Origin: an uncultured Kiritimatiellota bacterium
GTDB lineage: Bacteria; Verrucomicrobiota; Kiritimatiellia; RFP12; DVOR01
NCBI GenBank assembly: GCA_944389545.1
Contig: CALXMT010000015.1
Span: 1-55,999, forward strand
Length of the DNA stretch: 55,999 bases
Direction of reading: 5' to 3'
Part shown: piece after piece, positions 1-8,735 of the stretch
Layout of the letters: each line of letters begins with the position of its first letter
How positions within the stretch are numbered: position 1 is the stretch's first letter
Notes under the pieces: generated by a model
What the model was told of the DNA's origin: nothing
The model's input: the letters and a program-made list of their open reading frames with translations, nothing else
Database searches by the model: none
Position numbers and translations under genes: made by a program

Positions 1-1
1 A

Positions 2-77
2 TCGCGCCCCCCTCCTTAGGAAACCTTATCGCAACATCCCCGAGACTACCCCCGCGCGATTACTTTTCGATTTGGCG
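2..77 (+). repeat. Left copy of window-terminal inverted repeat
   Basis: This 76-bp stretch is the reverse complement of positions 55924-55999. I count four mismatches, at positions 6, 8, 14 and 33. Identity stops abruptly after the GGCG ending at 77. It may be a dispersed element at which an assembly ended, or a true inverted terminal repeat; the sequence alone does not decide. Confidence 0.9.
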
Positions 78-133
78 TTAGGCGGCAGGGATTGATGATG
101 GGCGTGACAAAAAGGTGGCGCGCGGTGGAATTA

Positions 134-142
134 TGTTATACT
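134..142 (+). promoter_or_regulatory. Extended -10 promoter, leaderless start
   Basis: TGTTATACT is an extended -10 box (TGn plus TATACT) ending 6 bp before the ATG at 149. No convincing -35 box lies 16-18 bp upstream. The spacing puts the predicted transcription start at or next to the A of the start codon. Confidence 0.6.
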
Positions 143-148
143 ACAGGC

Positions 149-727
149 ATGAACCTGATGAAACAACGGTATGTGAAGAAGACGTTGTTGCTGGCGTTCC
201 TGGCCGTGGCCGGGATTCTGGTGGCGGAGGTCTTTCAACGTTTTTACAAAGAGTCCGCAGAGGACCTCTTGCATGAGTTGCGGGCCGAGCAACAAATGAC
301 ACAGACGATGGAGGTGAACGGTCAGACCGTGATGGCTGACGTGTGGCAGTTGCCGCCGACCTCGAGCGCCGATCCCTTGCGCAAAACGGACGAACGCTTG
401 CTGGTGGTGGGGAAGACGGTCTATGTCTTCCATGAGGATGTGCGCCCGATGATGGGGGACGCCGACTGGCCCTCGGATTTGCCGGCGTGGGATTTCAAGC
501 CCGATTACGTGGTGGACGCCGGGACGGCGCGCTTCGTGAGTGGCGTGTCGACGGAGTCTCCCGAGCGGCTCATGGAGATTTTGTCAGAGCGTGCCTTGGC
601 GAAGGCGTGGAAACCGTTGGGCGGAAACGTTTGGCAAAAGGGCAATGAGACGTTGTTGGCGCATGCGGCGGAGTCCAAGCGAGGCACGGAAGCCGTCATG
701 ATCATCAAGAGGATCCCTAGACAATGA
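149..727 (+). CDS. Single-pass membrane protein at head of Tad operon
   Basis: Unrecognised protein of about 192 residues. Near its N-terminus a hydrophobic segment (about residues 13-29, TLLLAFLAVAGILVAEV) follows basic residues, so it is probably anchored in the inner membrane with the rest outside the cytoplasm. The remainder is hydrophilic with no known motif. It is the first gene of the Tad export cluster and its stop overlaps the start of cpaB (ATGA), so it is probably an accessory pilus-assembly factor; that is inference from position. ATG 149 was chosen because it sits just after the promoter; ATG 158 in the same frame is an alternative. The open frame continues upstream to 92, which would read through the promoter. 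Confidence 0.7.
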   Translation: MNLMKQRYVKKTLLLAFLAVAGILVAEVFQRFYKESAEDLLHELRAEQQMTQTMEVNGQTVMADVWQLPPTSSADPLRKTDERLLVVGKTVYVFHEDVRPMMGDADWPSDLPAWDFKPDYVVDAGTARFVSGVSTESPERLMEILSERALAKAWKPLGGNVWQKGNETLLAHAAESKRGTEAVMIIKRIPRQ

Positions 728-1518
728 AGCAGAAGATTATTTTGGCGGTTTCGGTGGTCGTGGGGCTTTTGGCGGCGTTTCTGACGCGGACGTACATTGC
801 CTCGCGCGAGCGTGCGGTGGAAGAGGAATTGGCCCTGCTCAACCAAAAGTTCAAGAAGGTGGACGTGGTGGTGACAATAGAGAACTTGGCACCTGGGACC
901 ACGTTGGAAGCAGAGGATTTGCGCGTGTTGGCGGTGCCGGAAAACGCGCTGAGTTCGCAGACCATCCGGGCGACACCGGGAATCGAGGTGCGCCTGGTCG
1001 GGCGGACGCTCGCGACGGCTGTAGAAAGAAGGAGACCGTTGCAGTGGAGCGACATCGAGGGTGGGGCGCCGACGCCCTCCGGGCTCGCGGATCAGGTGAA
1101 GCGTGAGTGGCGCGCCATCTCGGTGTCGGTGAACGGCGCGGCCAGCGTGAGCAATATGGTGCGCCCTGCGGATCACGTGGATGTGTTGGGCACCTTTTCA
1201 TTGCCGAGCAAGACGGTGCCGGGGGCGACAGAGATGGTGACGCGGACGCTCCTGCAGGATGTCTTGGTCTTGGCTACGGGGCAACAGACGGCGCAGTCGC
1301 TCTCCGAGGGCGGAAACTATTCGTTGGTGACGTTGGAGGTCTTGCCGCACGAAGCGGAGGTCTTGACCTTTGCCGAGCAGATGCGCGGGCGTTTGACTTT
1401 GGTCTTGCGCAATCCCAAGGACCAGACCTACGTGAAAGAGCTCAAGGACTTGGATTTCAGCCAAATCCGATCCGACCTGGAAGCGCTGAATCAGCAACGC
1501 CAGAAGAAGTTGAAATAA
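724..1518 (+). CDS. cpaB: Flp pilus assembly protein CpaB/RcpC
   Basis: CpaB-family periplasmic pilus assembly protein, 264 residues. It has an N-terminal membrane anchor (IILAVSVVVGLLAAFL), then an SAF-type domain (ENLAPGTTLEAEDLRVLAVP) and a RcpC-like region (ISVSVNGAASVSNMVRPADHV, then a long beta-rich stretch). In Tad systems CpaB works with the outer-membrane secretin CpaC. The downstream FHA-TadA, TadB and TadC genes agree with this call. Its start overlaps the previous stop by 4 bp, so the two are probably translationally coupled. No secretin or pilin gene is present in the window. Confidence 0.9.
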   Translation: MKQKIILAVSVVVGLLAAFLTRTYIASRERAVEEELALLNQKFKKVDVVVTIENLAPGTTLEAEDLRVLAVPENALSSQTIRATPGIEVRLVGRTLATAVERRRPLQWSDIEGGAPTPSGLADQVKREWRAISVSVNGAASVSNMVRPADHVDVLGTFSLPSKTVPGATEMVTRTLLQDVLVLATGQQTAQSLSEGGNYSLVTLEVLPHEAEVLTFAEQMRGRLTLVLRNPKDQTYVKELKDLDFSQIRSDLEALNQQRQKKLK

Positions 1519-1534
1519 AGCCGGTGAGGGAACC

Positions 1535-3208
1535 ATGGAGTATCTCATCACGTTGGCCATCCCCGGACAACCCGTACGGCAGATTCCGATGCCGTGTGGG
1601 GCTTATGTCATTGGGCGCGGGGCTTCATGCGCGCTGCGCATTGAGGATGCAAGCGTCAGTGAACTGCACGCGAAGCTGATTCTGACGCCCAGCGATGCGT
1701 GGGTGGAGGATTTGGGCTCTTCCAACGGGACGGTGGTGAATTCGCAGGTCATCACAGACGCCACGCGATTGTCCCCGGAGGCCATTGTCTCGATTGGCTC
1801 GACCGTCTTTCGCGTGCAACCCCGCACGGTTGCACCGGCACCGCCTCCGCCGCCCCCCGCGCCGCCTTCTCCGCCCGCAGAGCCGACTCCGCCACCGACT
1901 CCGCAAGTCGACCGTCAGCAGGAGTTGCGCACGCAGGTGAAGGAGCAACTCCATGCGGAGCTGGTCAAGCGACTTGACCTCAAGCGCCTGGCCACAAGCG
2001 AGATTTCCGCCGATGAGCTGGGCCGCCGCGTGCGTGAGACCTTGCGCGCCATCCTGTCTGAGGTGACGGCGCGCGGCGCTTTGCCGCAAGGGCTTGACCC
2101 AGACAGCTTGGTGGAAGAGATTTACAACGAATCGGTGCGCTTGGGCCCTGTGGAGCGCTTCCTGGCCGATGATTCCGTGACGGAAATCATGATCAACGGC
2201 CCGCGGCACGTCTATGTGGAGCGGCGCGGCAAGCTGGAGCTGACAGACCAGACCTTCATGGACGAGGCCAGCGTCATGGCCGTCATCGAGCGCATCGTGG
2301 CCCCCTTGGGGCGCCGCATCGATGAGAGCCAGCCCTATGTGGACGCCCGTCTGCCCGACGGTTCGCGCGTCAATGCGATTATTCCGCCGCTCTCGCTCAT
2401 CGGTCCCTGCGTGACCATCCGAAAGTTCGCCAAGCGTGTGCTGACGGCAGAGGACTTTGTGCGCATCGGCACGTGGACGCCGGCCATCGCGGACTTCTTG
2501 AGTGTCTGCGTGCGGTTGCGCAAGAATATCATTGTGGCCGGCGGCACGGGCTCAGGCAAGACGACGCTCTTGAACGTTCTCTCCGGGTTCATCCCGCACA
2601 GTGACCGTATCCTTACCATCGAAGACGCCGCGGAACTGCGTCTGAATCAACCGCACGTGGTGCGCTTGGAGGCGCGTCCGCCGAACATCGAGGGAAAGGG
2701 CGCCGTCACCATCCGCGATCTCGTGCGCAACGCGTTGCGTATGCGTCCGGACCGCATTATCGTCGGCGAATGCCGCGGCGGCGAGACGTTGGACATGCTT
2801 CAGGCCATGAACACGGGCCATGACGGCAGCCTCACCACCGTCCATGCCAACAGTCCGCGCGACGTCATCAGCCGTCTGGAGACCATGGTGCTCATGTCGG
2901 GCGTGGAGTTGCCCAGCCGCGCCATCCGCGACCAAATCGCCAGCGCCGTGGACATCATTGTCCAGGAAGCCCGCCTGGCGGATGGCTCGCGCCGGATTGT
3001 CGCGGTCTCCGAAATCACCGGCATGGAGGGACAACAGATTGTCATGCAGGATCTCTTTGTCTTCCGGCAAACAGGCATTGCCCCCGATGGCCGCATCCTA
3101 GGTTCGCTCACGGCGACAGGCGCGATGCCCACCTTCTTCGACACCCTCTCGGCGCGCGGCATCTCGCTTGACCCGGCGCTCTTTCAACCCTCTGGAGGCG
3201 CCGCCTGA
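1535..3208 (+). CDS. tadA: FHA domain-TadA/CpaF pilus ATPase fusion
   Basis: Secretion ATPase of the Tad/CpaF type, 557 residues, that powers Flp pilus assembly at the inner membrane. The first 90 or so residues form a forkhead-associated phosphothreonine-binding domain ([22 protein letters not shown]). A proline-rich linker (about 100-125) leads to the ATPase with Walker [10 protein letters not shown] near residue 335, an acidic [11 protein letters not shown] box and the TTVHANSP motif. TadA proteins usually have no FHA domain, although FHA proteins can be encoded next to secretion systems. The fusion suggests that a Ser/Thr kinase signal gates the motor (inference). A GAGGGAA ribosome site precedes the ATG. 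The stop overlaps the tadB start (TGATG). Confidence 0.93.
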   Translation: MEYLITLAIPGQPVRQIPMPCGAYVIGRGASCALRIEDASVSELHAKLILTPSDAWVEDLGSSNGTVVNSQVITDATRLSPEAIVSIGSTVFRVQPRTVAPAPPPPPPAPPSPPAEPTPPPTPQVDRQQELRTQVKEQLHAELVKRLDLKRLATSEISADELGRRVRETLRAILSEVTARGALPQGLDPDSLVEEIYNESVRLGPVERFLADDSVTEIMINGPRHVYVERRGKLELTDQTFMDEASVMAVIERIVAPLGRRIDESQPYVDARLPDGSRVNAIIPPLSLIGPCVTIRKFAKRVLTAEDFVRIGTWTPAIADFLSVCVRLRKNIIVAGGTGSGKTTLLNVLSGFIPHSDRILTIEDAAELRLNQPHVVRLEARPPNIEGKGAVTIRDLVRNALRMRPDRIIVGECRGGETLDMLQAMNTGHDGSLTTVHANSPRDVISRLETMVLMSGVELPSRAIRDQIASAVDIIVQEARLADGSRRIVAVSEITGMEGQQIVMQDLFVFRQTGIAPDGRILGSLTATGAMPTFFDTLSARGISLDPALFQPSGGAA

Positions 3209-4092
3209 TGACCATGCTCGCTTGGGTCGCCGTGTTGCTCACCGGTGTGGCCGCCGGGGGCTTGGCGTGGCTGATCATCTCCTCCTTCGCGGAGGGGGCG
3301 CGTTCCGCCGCGGACACCTACGAGGACGAGATGGCGCGCACGTTGGAATCCATGTTCCTCTTCGTGCCGGCGCGGCGCTTGGTGGAGTTGGGATGGATGG
3401 CCGCGGGCGTGGTTTTCATGGTGGCGATGCTGCCTTTTTGCCGCTTGGAGCCGCCGTGGGTCTTGCCCGTGGGCATGGCGGTGGCGCTTGTCTTGGCCGC
3501 AGGGGCCTTCTGCCTGCCGCGTGTGGTGGTGAACTGGTTGCGGACCCGCCGTCTGGAACGGTTCAATCTGCAGTTGCTCGAGGCCTTGCCGATGATGGCC
3601 AACGCCCTGCGCGCCGGTTTTTCCATCAATCAGGCCTTCGAAAGTGTCGCGGAGGGTACGGATGCTCCCATGAGCCAGGAGATTTCGCTCTTCCTGCAAC
3701 AGTTGCGCGTGGGTGTCTCCTTCTCCGAGGCGCTTGCCGCGTTGGATGAGCGGGTGGGGAGCGAGGATCTCACGTTGGTCTGCACGGCCATCGACATCGC
3801 GCGGCGTTCCGGCGGCAATCTCACCGAAATTTTCGATAGCATCGCCGAGACTATCCGCGCACGCCTGCGCATCCATCAACACGTGCGCACCCTGACGGCG
3901 CAGGGTCGCCTCCAAGGCCTTATCATCGGCGCGATGCCCTTCTTGTTGGGAATCGGCATGGCGATCTTCAAGCCCAATCTCATGTTGCCTTTCCTGGGCT
4001 CGTTGATTGGTGTCATCACCGTTGTGGCGGTCACGTTGATGGTCGCCCTTGGCGCTCTGCTCATTCGCAAAATCGTGAACATCGATGTCTGA
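3208..4092 (+). CDS. tadB: Tad inner-membrane platform protein TadB
   Basis: TadB-like member of the type II secretion F family, 294 residues; with TadC it makes the inner-membrane platform on which the TadA ATPase acts. Hydrophobic helices lie at about residues 5-28, 65-110 and at the C-terminus. The cytoplasmic T2SSF region reads LLEALPMMANALRAGFSINQ and continues to RRSGGNLTEIFDSIAETIR, the family signature. It is coupled to tadA by a TGATG overlap and lies 6 bp before tadC. Order and length fit a conventional Tad cluster. Confidence 0.9.
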   Translation: MTMLAWVAVLLTGVAAGGLAWLIISSFAEGARSAADTYEDEMARTLESMFLFVPARRLVELGWMAAGVVFMVAMLPFCRLEPPWVLPVGMAVALVLAAGAFCLPRVVVNWLRTRRLERFNLQLLEALPMMANALRAGFSINQAFESVAEGTDAPMSQEISLFLQQLRVGVSFSEALAALDERVGSEDLTLVCTAIDIARRSGGNLTEIFDSIAETIRARLRIHQHVRTLTAQGRLQGLIIGAMPFLLGIGMAIFKPNLMLPFLGSLIGVITVVAVTLMVALGALLIRKIVNIDV

Positions 4093-4098
4093 CGTGCC

Positions 4099-4986
4099 AT
4101 GAACGTGGTCTACTGGCTTGCGCTTCTCTGTTGGACCCTCTGCGTGGCGGGTCTGGCGTGGTATATCTTGGGCTATGCCACGCAAATCACCTATGTCACC
4201 TTGGCCGATGGCCGTCGTCAGGAACGGTCGCTCCCGCTCCTCTTCCGACTGCTCCTGCCGCTCGCGCCCAACCTCGATCCGCTCCTGCGCAAATCCGCCT
4301 TCGCCGCCAATGCGCAAGCCGCCGCGTGGCAACTCACCGCCGCGGGCTTCGAAGGCTTGCTCTCCGGCAGGGAGTTCTTGGCCATCAAGATGCTCCTGCC
4401 GTGCGTGACCGCGCTCTTGCTGGCATTGTTCTTCATCCCCTTTGGGGCTGAGGCCTTCCCCTTCTGGCTCATCGGCGTGTTGCTGGCCTGGGCCTGGCCG
4501 CTCCACTGGCTCAAGCAGGCCCGCGCTAAGCGTGCCAAGAGCATCGTCCGCGCGCTTCCCTTCGTGCTTGACCTGCTCACGCTCTCCGTGGAGGCCGGGC
4601 TCGACTTCATGGGCGCCGTGCAACGTAACTGCGAGCGTCGCAAGATGGACCCGCTCAACGAGGAACTCTTGCGGATGCAACGCGAAATCCAAATCGGCAC
4701 CACCCGAAAGGTCGCCCTGCGCAACCTCTCCGAGCGTGTCCGCATCCCGCAGGTGCGCACGCTCTGCACCGCCCTTATCCAGGCAGAGGAGTTGGGTGTG
4801 AGCATCGGGTCCATTCTGCGTATCCAGGCGGACCAAATGCGTCAAGACCGCTTTGAGCGGGCCGAGAAACTCGCACACGAGGCCCCCACCAAGATGCTCT
4901 TCCCGCTCTTGCTTTTCATCTTCCCGGCCACCATCATCGTCTTACTGGGGCCCCTGCTTGCCAACATCTTGGGAGACTTCCTATGA
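4099..4986 (+). CDS. tadC: Tad inner-membrane platform protein TadC
   Basis: Second T2SSF-family platform protein, 295 residues. It has an N-terminal helix, two central helices (about 94-125), the conserved cytoplasmic stretch LPFVLDLLTLSVEAGLDF and MFPLLLFIFPATIIVLLGP at the C-terminus, as in TadC. It forms a heteromeric platform with TadB. The stop overlaps the start of the PL8 lyase gene by 4 bp, so the pilus genes and the secreted enzyme appear to be read as one transcript. Confidence 0.9.
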   Translation: MNVVYWLALLCWTLCVAGLAWYILGYATQITYVTLADGRRQERSLPLLFRLLLPLAPNLDPLLRKSAFAANAQAAAWQLTAAGFEGLLSGREFLAIKMLLPCVTALLLALFFIPFGAEAFPFWLIGVLLAWAWPLHWLKQARAKRAKSIVRALPFVLDLLTLSVEAGLDFMGAVQRNCERRKMDPLNEELLRMQREIQIGTTRKVALRNLSERVRIPQVRTLCTALIQAEELGVSIGSILRIQADQMRQDRFERAEKLAHEAPTKMLFPLLLFIFPATIIVLLGPLLANILGDFL

Positions 4987-6974
4987 GTCTGCTGAAACGT
5001 TTGGCCCTGATGCTTTTCGTTCTGGTCTGCGGCACGACTGCGTCGGCCGCGGACGCCATCGACTTCAAGCTTCTGCGCGAACGCGTGACCGCGGACCTCG
5101 CCATCGGCGTTGACTGGGCCAAGGCCGTTCCTCAGGCCGAGGCACACGCCGCCGCCATGACCCCGCAAGGCGCTTGGTCCAACATCGACTACGCCAACCG
5201 TCACATCACCGTGTGGGCTCCGCGCAAACACCTAGAGCGCCTGCGCTCCATTGCCCTCGTCTTCGGAACGAAGGATTCCGGGAAATTCCAAGACCCGGCC
5301 TTGCGTGATGCCCTCTTGCGTGGTTTGACCCATTGGCAAAAGGCCCATCCCCGGTCGAAGAACTGGTGGTTCAATCAAATCCTCACGCCGCGGCTCTTGT
5401 GCGAAACCCTGCTCTTGGCTCAAGCCGGAGGGGTGGGGGTGGACGACCTGCCTCCGGGGCTTCTTGATCGCTGGGCCAAAGAGGGTGGGGACCCTTCGAA
5501 GAAGGCCTTCAACACCACCGGTTCCAACCGCATGGCCCTCGGCGAGCATTGGGCCTATCGGGGCATCTTGACCGGAGACCCGAAAGTGCTCCAAGTCGGA
5601 CTCGACGCGCTCTTCTCAACGCTCTGTTTCACCGATGCGGAGGGCCTTCAGCGTGACTTCTCCTTCCATCAGCATGGCCCGCAACTCTATCTTGGCAATT
5701 ACGGTTATGAATGGCTCAGCTTGGCCGCCAAATGGCTTGCCTATGTCGGTGGCACGCCTGCCGCGCCGACTGCCGAAAGCGCCGCGTTGATTCGCGACTA
5801 CGCCTGCCGCTCTTTCTTCCCGGCCATCCGTGGCGAGTGGTTCCTCTTCAACGTCATCGGCCGTCAACAGGCCAGTCGTCCCGGCGATCCTCGCGCCCGT
5901 AAGGCGTTGCCCATCTTGCGTCATCTTGCCGCGGCCTTCCCGGCAGACAAGGAGACCTTTGAGGTCTTTGCCCAACGCATTCAACTTGCCCCTGACGCCC
6001 CGCCGCCGGAAGCGCAATCGACCGTCTACCCATGCTCCGACTACGCCTTGCAGGTTCGTCCCGCCTTCACCTTCGATGTCCGCGCCAACTCTGCCCGTAC
6101 CGCACGTTGCGAGTGGGGCAACAATGAAAACCTGCTGGGCCACTATCTTTCCGAGGGCTCGACCGGGTTTGTCGCACGTGGCGATGAGTATGCTGAAATT
6201 GCCCCGTTGTGGGATTGGTTCAAGGTCCCTGGTACAACCGTCGTGGACAAGGGGCGCGACAAGGCTATTCCGCGCGGCAAGCCGTGGGGACGCCTCGGTT
6301 CCGCCACCTTTGTCGGCGGTGTGGACGGGGTAGGGAGCCTCGCCTTCGCCTATCGCCGCGACAAAGAGACACCCGGACGTTTCGCGTGGTTTGCCTTCGG
6401 CGATGTCGCCGTTTGCCTCGGCGCCGGGATTTCGTCCACAGGAGAATCCCCGCTCGTCACCACCATCGACCAATGCTGGCGGCATGACCCTATCCCGGAG
6501 CAAGCGCTCAAGCAAGGAGCCTTGTCGACGCCCGCCACCCTCGTCCATGGTGCCTTCCGTTACACGGTTCCTAAGCAGTCCGCCACCCTCCGCGTCTCCC
6601 TCGACAAACGCGAAGGTTCCTGGAGTCGCGTCAGTGCTGCGGAGAAGAAGCGTGTCTCCGGCGAGGTCTTCACCCTCTGGCTTGACCATGGTCCGGCGCC
6701 GGAAGATGCCACTTATGCCTATCTTGTCTCTCCTGCCGTGGCAAAGGTCCCCAAGGTCGAGATTCTGGCCAACACGCCGGACCTCCAGGCCGCTCAAGAC
6801 GACGAAGGCCGTGTGGCCATCGTTGCGCATAAGGCCGGCACCTTCACCGTTGGCAATCGCACCTTGACCACCGAGCGCCCCTGTGTCGCGCTCTTCACGA
6901 AGGAAGACGGCTTCGTCTTCATCGACCCGGTGACCGGGAAGAAGGACTTTGCCTGTTCGCTCACCCAACCTTGA
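4983..6974 (+). CDS. Secreted polysaccharide lyase, PL8-like
   Basis: Probable extracellular lyase of the PL8 superfamily (hyaluronate, chondroitin AC, xanthan lyases), 663 residues. A signal peptide spans about residues 1-22 (ends TTASAADA). The alpha-toroid domain carries NWWFNQI near 126, TTGSNRM with the probable catalytic Asn near 182, then HQHG and YLGNYGY near 228-242 supplying His and Tyr. The beta-sandwich follows, with the family-typical GNNEN, LSEGSTGF and VPGTTVVDKG. The substrate cannot be fixed from sequence; acidic host or algal glycans are likely. It overlaps tadC by 4 bp, an unusual partner for a pilus operon. Confidence 0.87.
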   Translation: MSLLKRLALMLFVLVCGTTASAADAIDFKLLRERVTADLAIGVDWAKAVPQAEAHAAAMTPQGAWSNIDYANRHITVWAPRKHLERLRSIALVFGTKDSGKFQDPALRDALLRGLTHWQKAHPRSKNWWFNQILTPRLLCETLLLAQAGGVGVDDLPPGLLDRWAKEGGDPSKKAFNTTGSNRMALGEHWAYRGILTGDPKVLQVGLDALFSTLCFTDAEGLQRDFSFHQHGPQLYLGNYGYEWLSLAAKWLAYVGGTPAAPTAESAALIRDYACRSFFPAIRGEWFLFNVIGRQQASRPGDPRARKALPILRHLAAAFPADKETFEVFAQRIQLAPDAPPPEAQSTVYPCSDYALQVRPAFTFDVRANSARTARCEWGNNENLLGHYLSEGSTGFVARGDEYAEIAPLWDWFKVPGTTVVDKGRDKAIPRGKPWGRLGSATFVGGVDGVGSLAFAYRRDKETPGRFAWFAFGDVAVCLGAGISSTGESPLVTTIDQCWRHDPIPEQALKQGALSTPATLVHGAFRYTVPKQSATLRVSLDKREGSWSRVSAAEKKRVSGEVFTLWLDHGPAPEDATYAYLVSPAVAKVPKVEILANTPDLQAAQDDEGRVAIVAHKAGTFTVGNRTLTTERPCVALFTKEDGFVFIDPVTGKKDFACSLTQP

Positions 6975-7004
6975 CAAGCGTTCTTTTGGAAAGGAGTGTC
7001 CCCC

Positions 7005-8294
7005 ATGATACCGCAATGGTTCATTGAAACGAAACGTGATGGACACGAGCATCCCGAGGCGGATTTGCGCGAATGGGTTCGCGGCGTTGCCGATGGGACG
7101 CTTCCGGATTACCAAATCGCCGCCTGGCTCATGGCCGTCTATCTCAATGGCCTCAACGAGACGGAGACCGCGATTCTCACCGACGCCATGATGCGTTCAG
7201 GCGATTGCCTCTCGTGGGATCTCTCCATTCCCACCGTGGACAAACACTCAACCGGAGGGGTGGGGGACAAAATTTCTTTGCCGCTCGCGCCGGTTTGTGC
7301 GACCCTTGGCCTGGCCGTGCCCATGATTTCGGGGCGTGGGCTTGGCCTCACCGGTGGCACCCTTGATAAACTGGAGAGTATCCCCGGCTTCAATGTCCGC
7401 CTCTCCGTGGAGGATTTCCGCCGTCTCGTTGCCGAGGTCGGCTGTTGCCTCATCGGCCAGACCGACTCGCTCGCCCCCGCGGATCGACGGCTCTATGCCT
7501 TGCGCGATGTCACGGCCACGGTTCCCAGCATCCCGCTCATCACCGCCTCCATTATGAGCAAAAAGCTCGCCGAGGGTGCCCATTGCCTCCTCTTCGATGT
7601 CAAGTTCGGCTCCGGCGCCTTCATGCGCACCCAGGCCGACGCCCATCGCTTGGCGGATTCCCTTATCGCCACGGGCCGTCGCCTTGGCCGCGTCTGCCGT
7701 GCCCTCATCACGGACATGGATCAACCGCTTGGCCGCACCGTTGGCAATGCCCTTGAAGTCCAAGAATCTCTGGAGGTTTTGCAGGGCAGGGGCCCGTGGG
7801 ATGTTCGTGCCCTCGTCATTGAAGAGGCGGCCCATATGGCCCTGTCCGCCGGTCTGTTTGCCGACCTTCCCCTAGCCCGTCAGGCCGCTGCGAAAACTTT
7901 GGACGATGGGTCCGCCTTGGCCAAGTTCCGGCAAATGGTCATTGCTCAGGGCGGTCGTCCGGACGAGCCTTTGCCGAAGGCCAAGATCCGTCTGCCCGTG
8001 CCGGCCCCGTGTGACGGATACGTTGCCCATGTCGATGCCGAGACGATTGGCCGTGTCGCGCTTGAGCTCGGAGCCGGTCGCGTCAAGGTCACCGACACCC
8101 CAGACCCGGCCGCGGGGTTGGATTGTCTCCTGCAGCAAGGCGAGCGCGTCGACCCCGGTCAGCCGATCTGCTTTCTCTGCGCCGACACGGAGGAACGCGC
8201 CGCGTCTCTCATCGAAAAAACACGCTCCGCGTTTACCCTCGCTGCGACCCCGCCGCCGGAGCGACTCCTCATCGCTGAGACTATTGTCGCTTGA
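7005..8294 (+). CDS. deoA: Thymidine/pyrimidine-nucleoside phosphorylase
   Basis: Phosphorolysis of thymidine, deoxyuridine or uridine to base plus (deoxy)ribose-1-phosphate; cytoplasmic, 429 residues. The family signature SGRGLGLTGGTLDKLESIPG lies near residues 106-125, with DKHSTGGVGDK in the phosphate/K+ site and the C-terminal beta-rich domain. DeoA and the broader-specificity Pdp cannot be separated by eye. ATG 7005 was chosen over GTG 6996 because the ribosome site AAGGAG (6991-6996) is properly spaced only for 7005. The deoC gene at 30.5 kb would handle the deoxyribose phosphate. A rho-independent terminator follows. Confidence 0.93.
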   Translation: MIPQWFIETKRDGHEHPEADLREWVRGVADGTLPDYQIAAWLMAVYLNGLNETETAILTDAMMRSGDCLSWDLSIPTVDKHSTGGVGDKISLPLAPVCATLGLAVPMISGRGLGLTGGTLDKLESIPGFNVRLSVEDFRRLVAEVGCCLIGQTDSLAPADRRLYALRDVTATVPSIPLITASIMSKKLAEGAHCLLFDVKFGSGAFMRTQADAHRLADSLIATGRRLGRVCRALITDMDQPLGRTVGNALEVQESLEVLQGRGPWDVRALVIEEAAHMALSAGLFADLPLARQAAAKTLDDGSALAKFRQMVIAQGGRPDEPLPKAKIRLPVPAPCDGYVAHVDAETIGRVALELGAGRVKVTDTPDPAAGLDCLLQQGERVDPGQPICFLCADTEERAASLIEKTRSAFTLAATPPPERLLIAETIVA

Positions 8295-8343
8295 GTCAAC
8301 GACAAATCACCGAAATGGACTGCCAAAACACCCTTTAAGCGTG

Positions 8344-8380
8344 ACGCGTGGGCAAAACCCACGCGTTCTTTCGTTCTCTT
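8344..8380 (+). terminator. Rho-independent terminator after deoA
   Basis: A perfect 9-bp stem (ACGCGTGGG / CCCACGCGT) with a CAAAA loop is followed by the pyrimidine-rich tail TCTTTCGTTCTCTT. It lies 50 bp after the deoA stop. Confidence 0.8.
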
Positions 8381-8586
8381 CAAATTTGCTTTATCTCCAT
8401 GCGTAGACTTAAAATATGCAATCTGTAAACAACAGAACTGCGCTTATGCGACATACGCTATAGCGTCTCGCGACCTCCTCTCCTACGAACGAAGGCCCTA
8501 CAGAGGCAGTTGTTTTCGCTACTTTTGGGGCTATTTTCTCGAAAATCGCTACCGGATCTCATCGTCACGATTCTAAAATCTTCCTC

Positions 8587-8697
8587 AGACCACTATAGGG
8601 TCTCGCACTGGACCACTATAGGGTCTGATCATGGACCCCTATAGGGTCTCTCACGCAACCCTATAGGGTTTGACCCCGGACCCTTATAGGGTCTGAC
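8587..8697. repeat. Phased palindrome array 1 (5 units)
   Basis: Five copies of a near-palindrome with the core ACCCTATAGGGT, usually extended to GACCCTATAGGGTC. Their TATA centres start at 8594, 8617, 8640, 8662 and 8685, a constant 22-23 bp period. Variable 5-7 bp linkers, often TGA/TG-rich, separate them. Both flanking halves vary in a compensating way in some units (ACCC with GGGT, AACCC with GGGTT). No coding frame uses it. A second array of the same type lies at 54683-54850. Confidence 0.93.
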
Positions 8698-8735
8698 GAT
8701 AGAGCCTAACGAGAACCAGGCGAGTCTAGCGAACT

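Noticed and set aside
92-148. Upstream ATG 92 as start of first gene
   Set aside because: It lies ahead of the extended -10 box at 134-142 and would give an untypical N-terminus before the membrane anchor.
8587-8697. CRISPR array
   Set aside because: Units are palindromes with 5-7 bp linkers; there are no unique spacers of about 30 bp and no cas genes.
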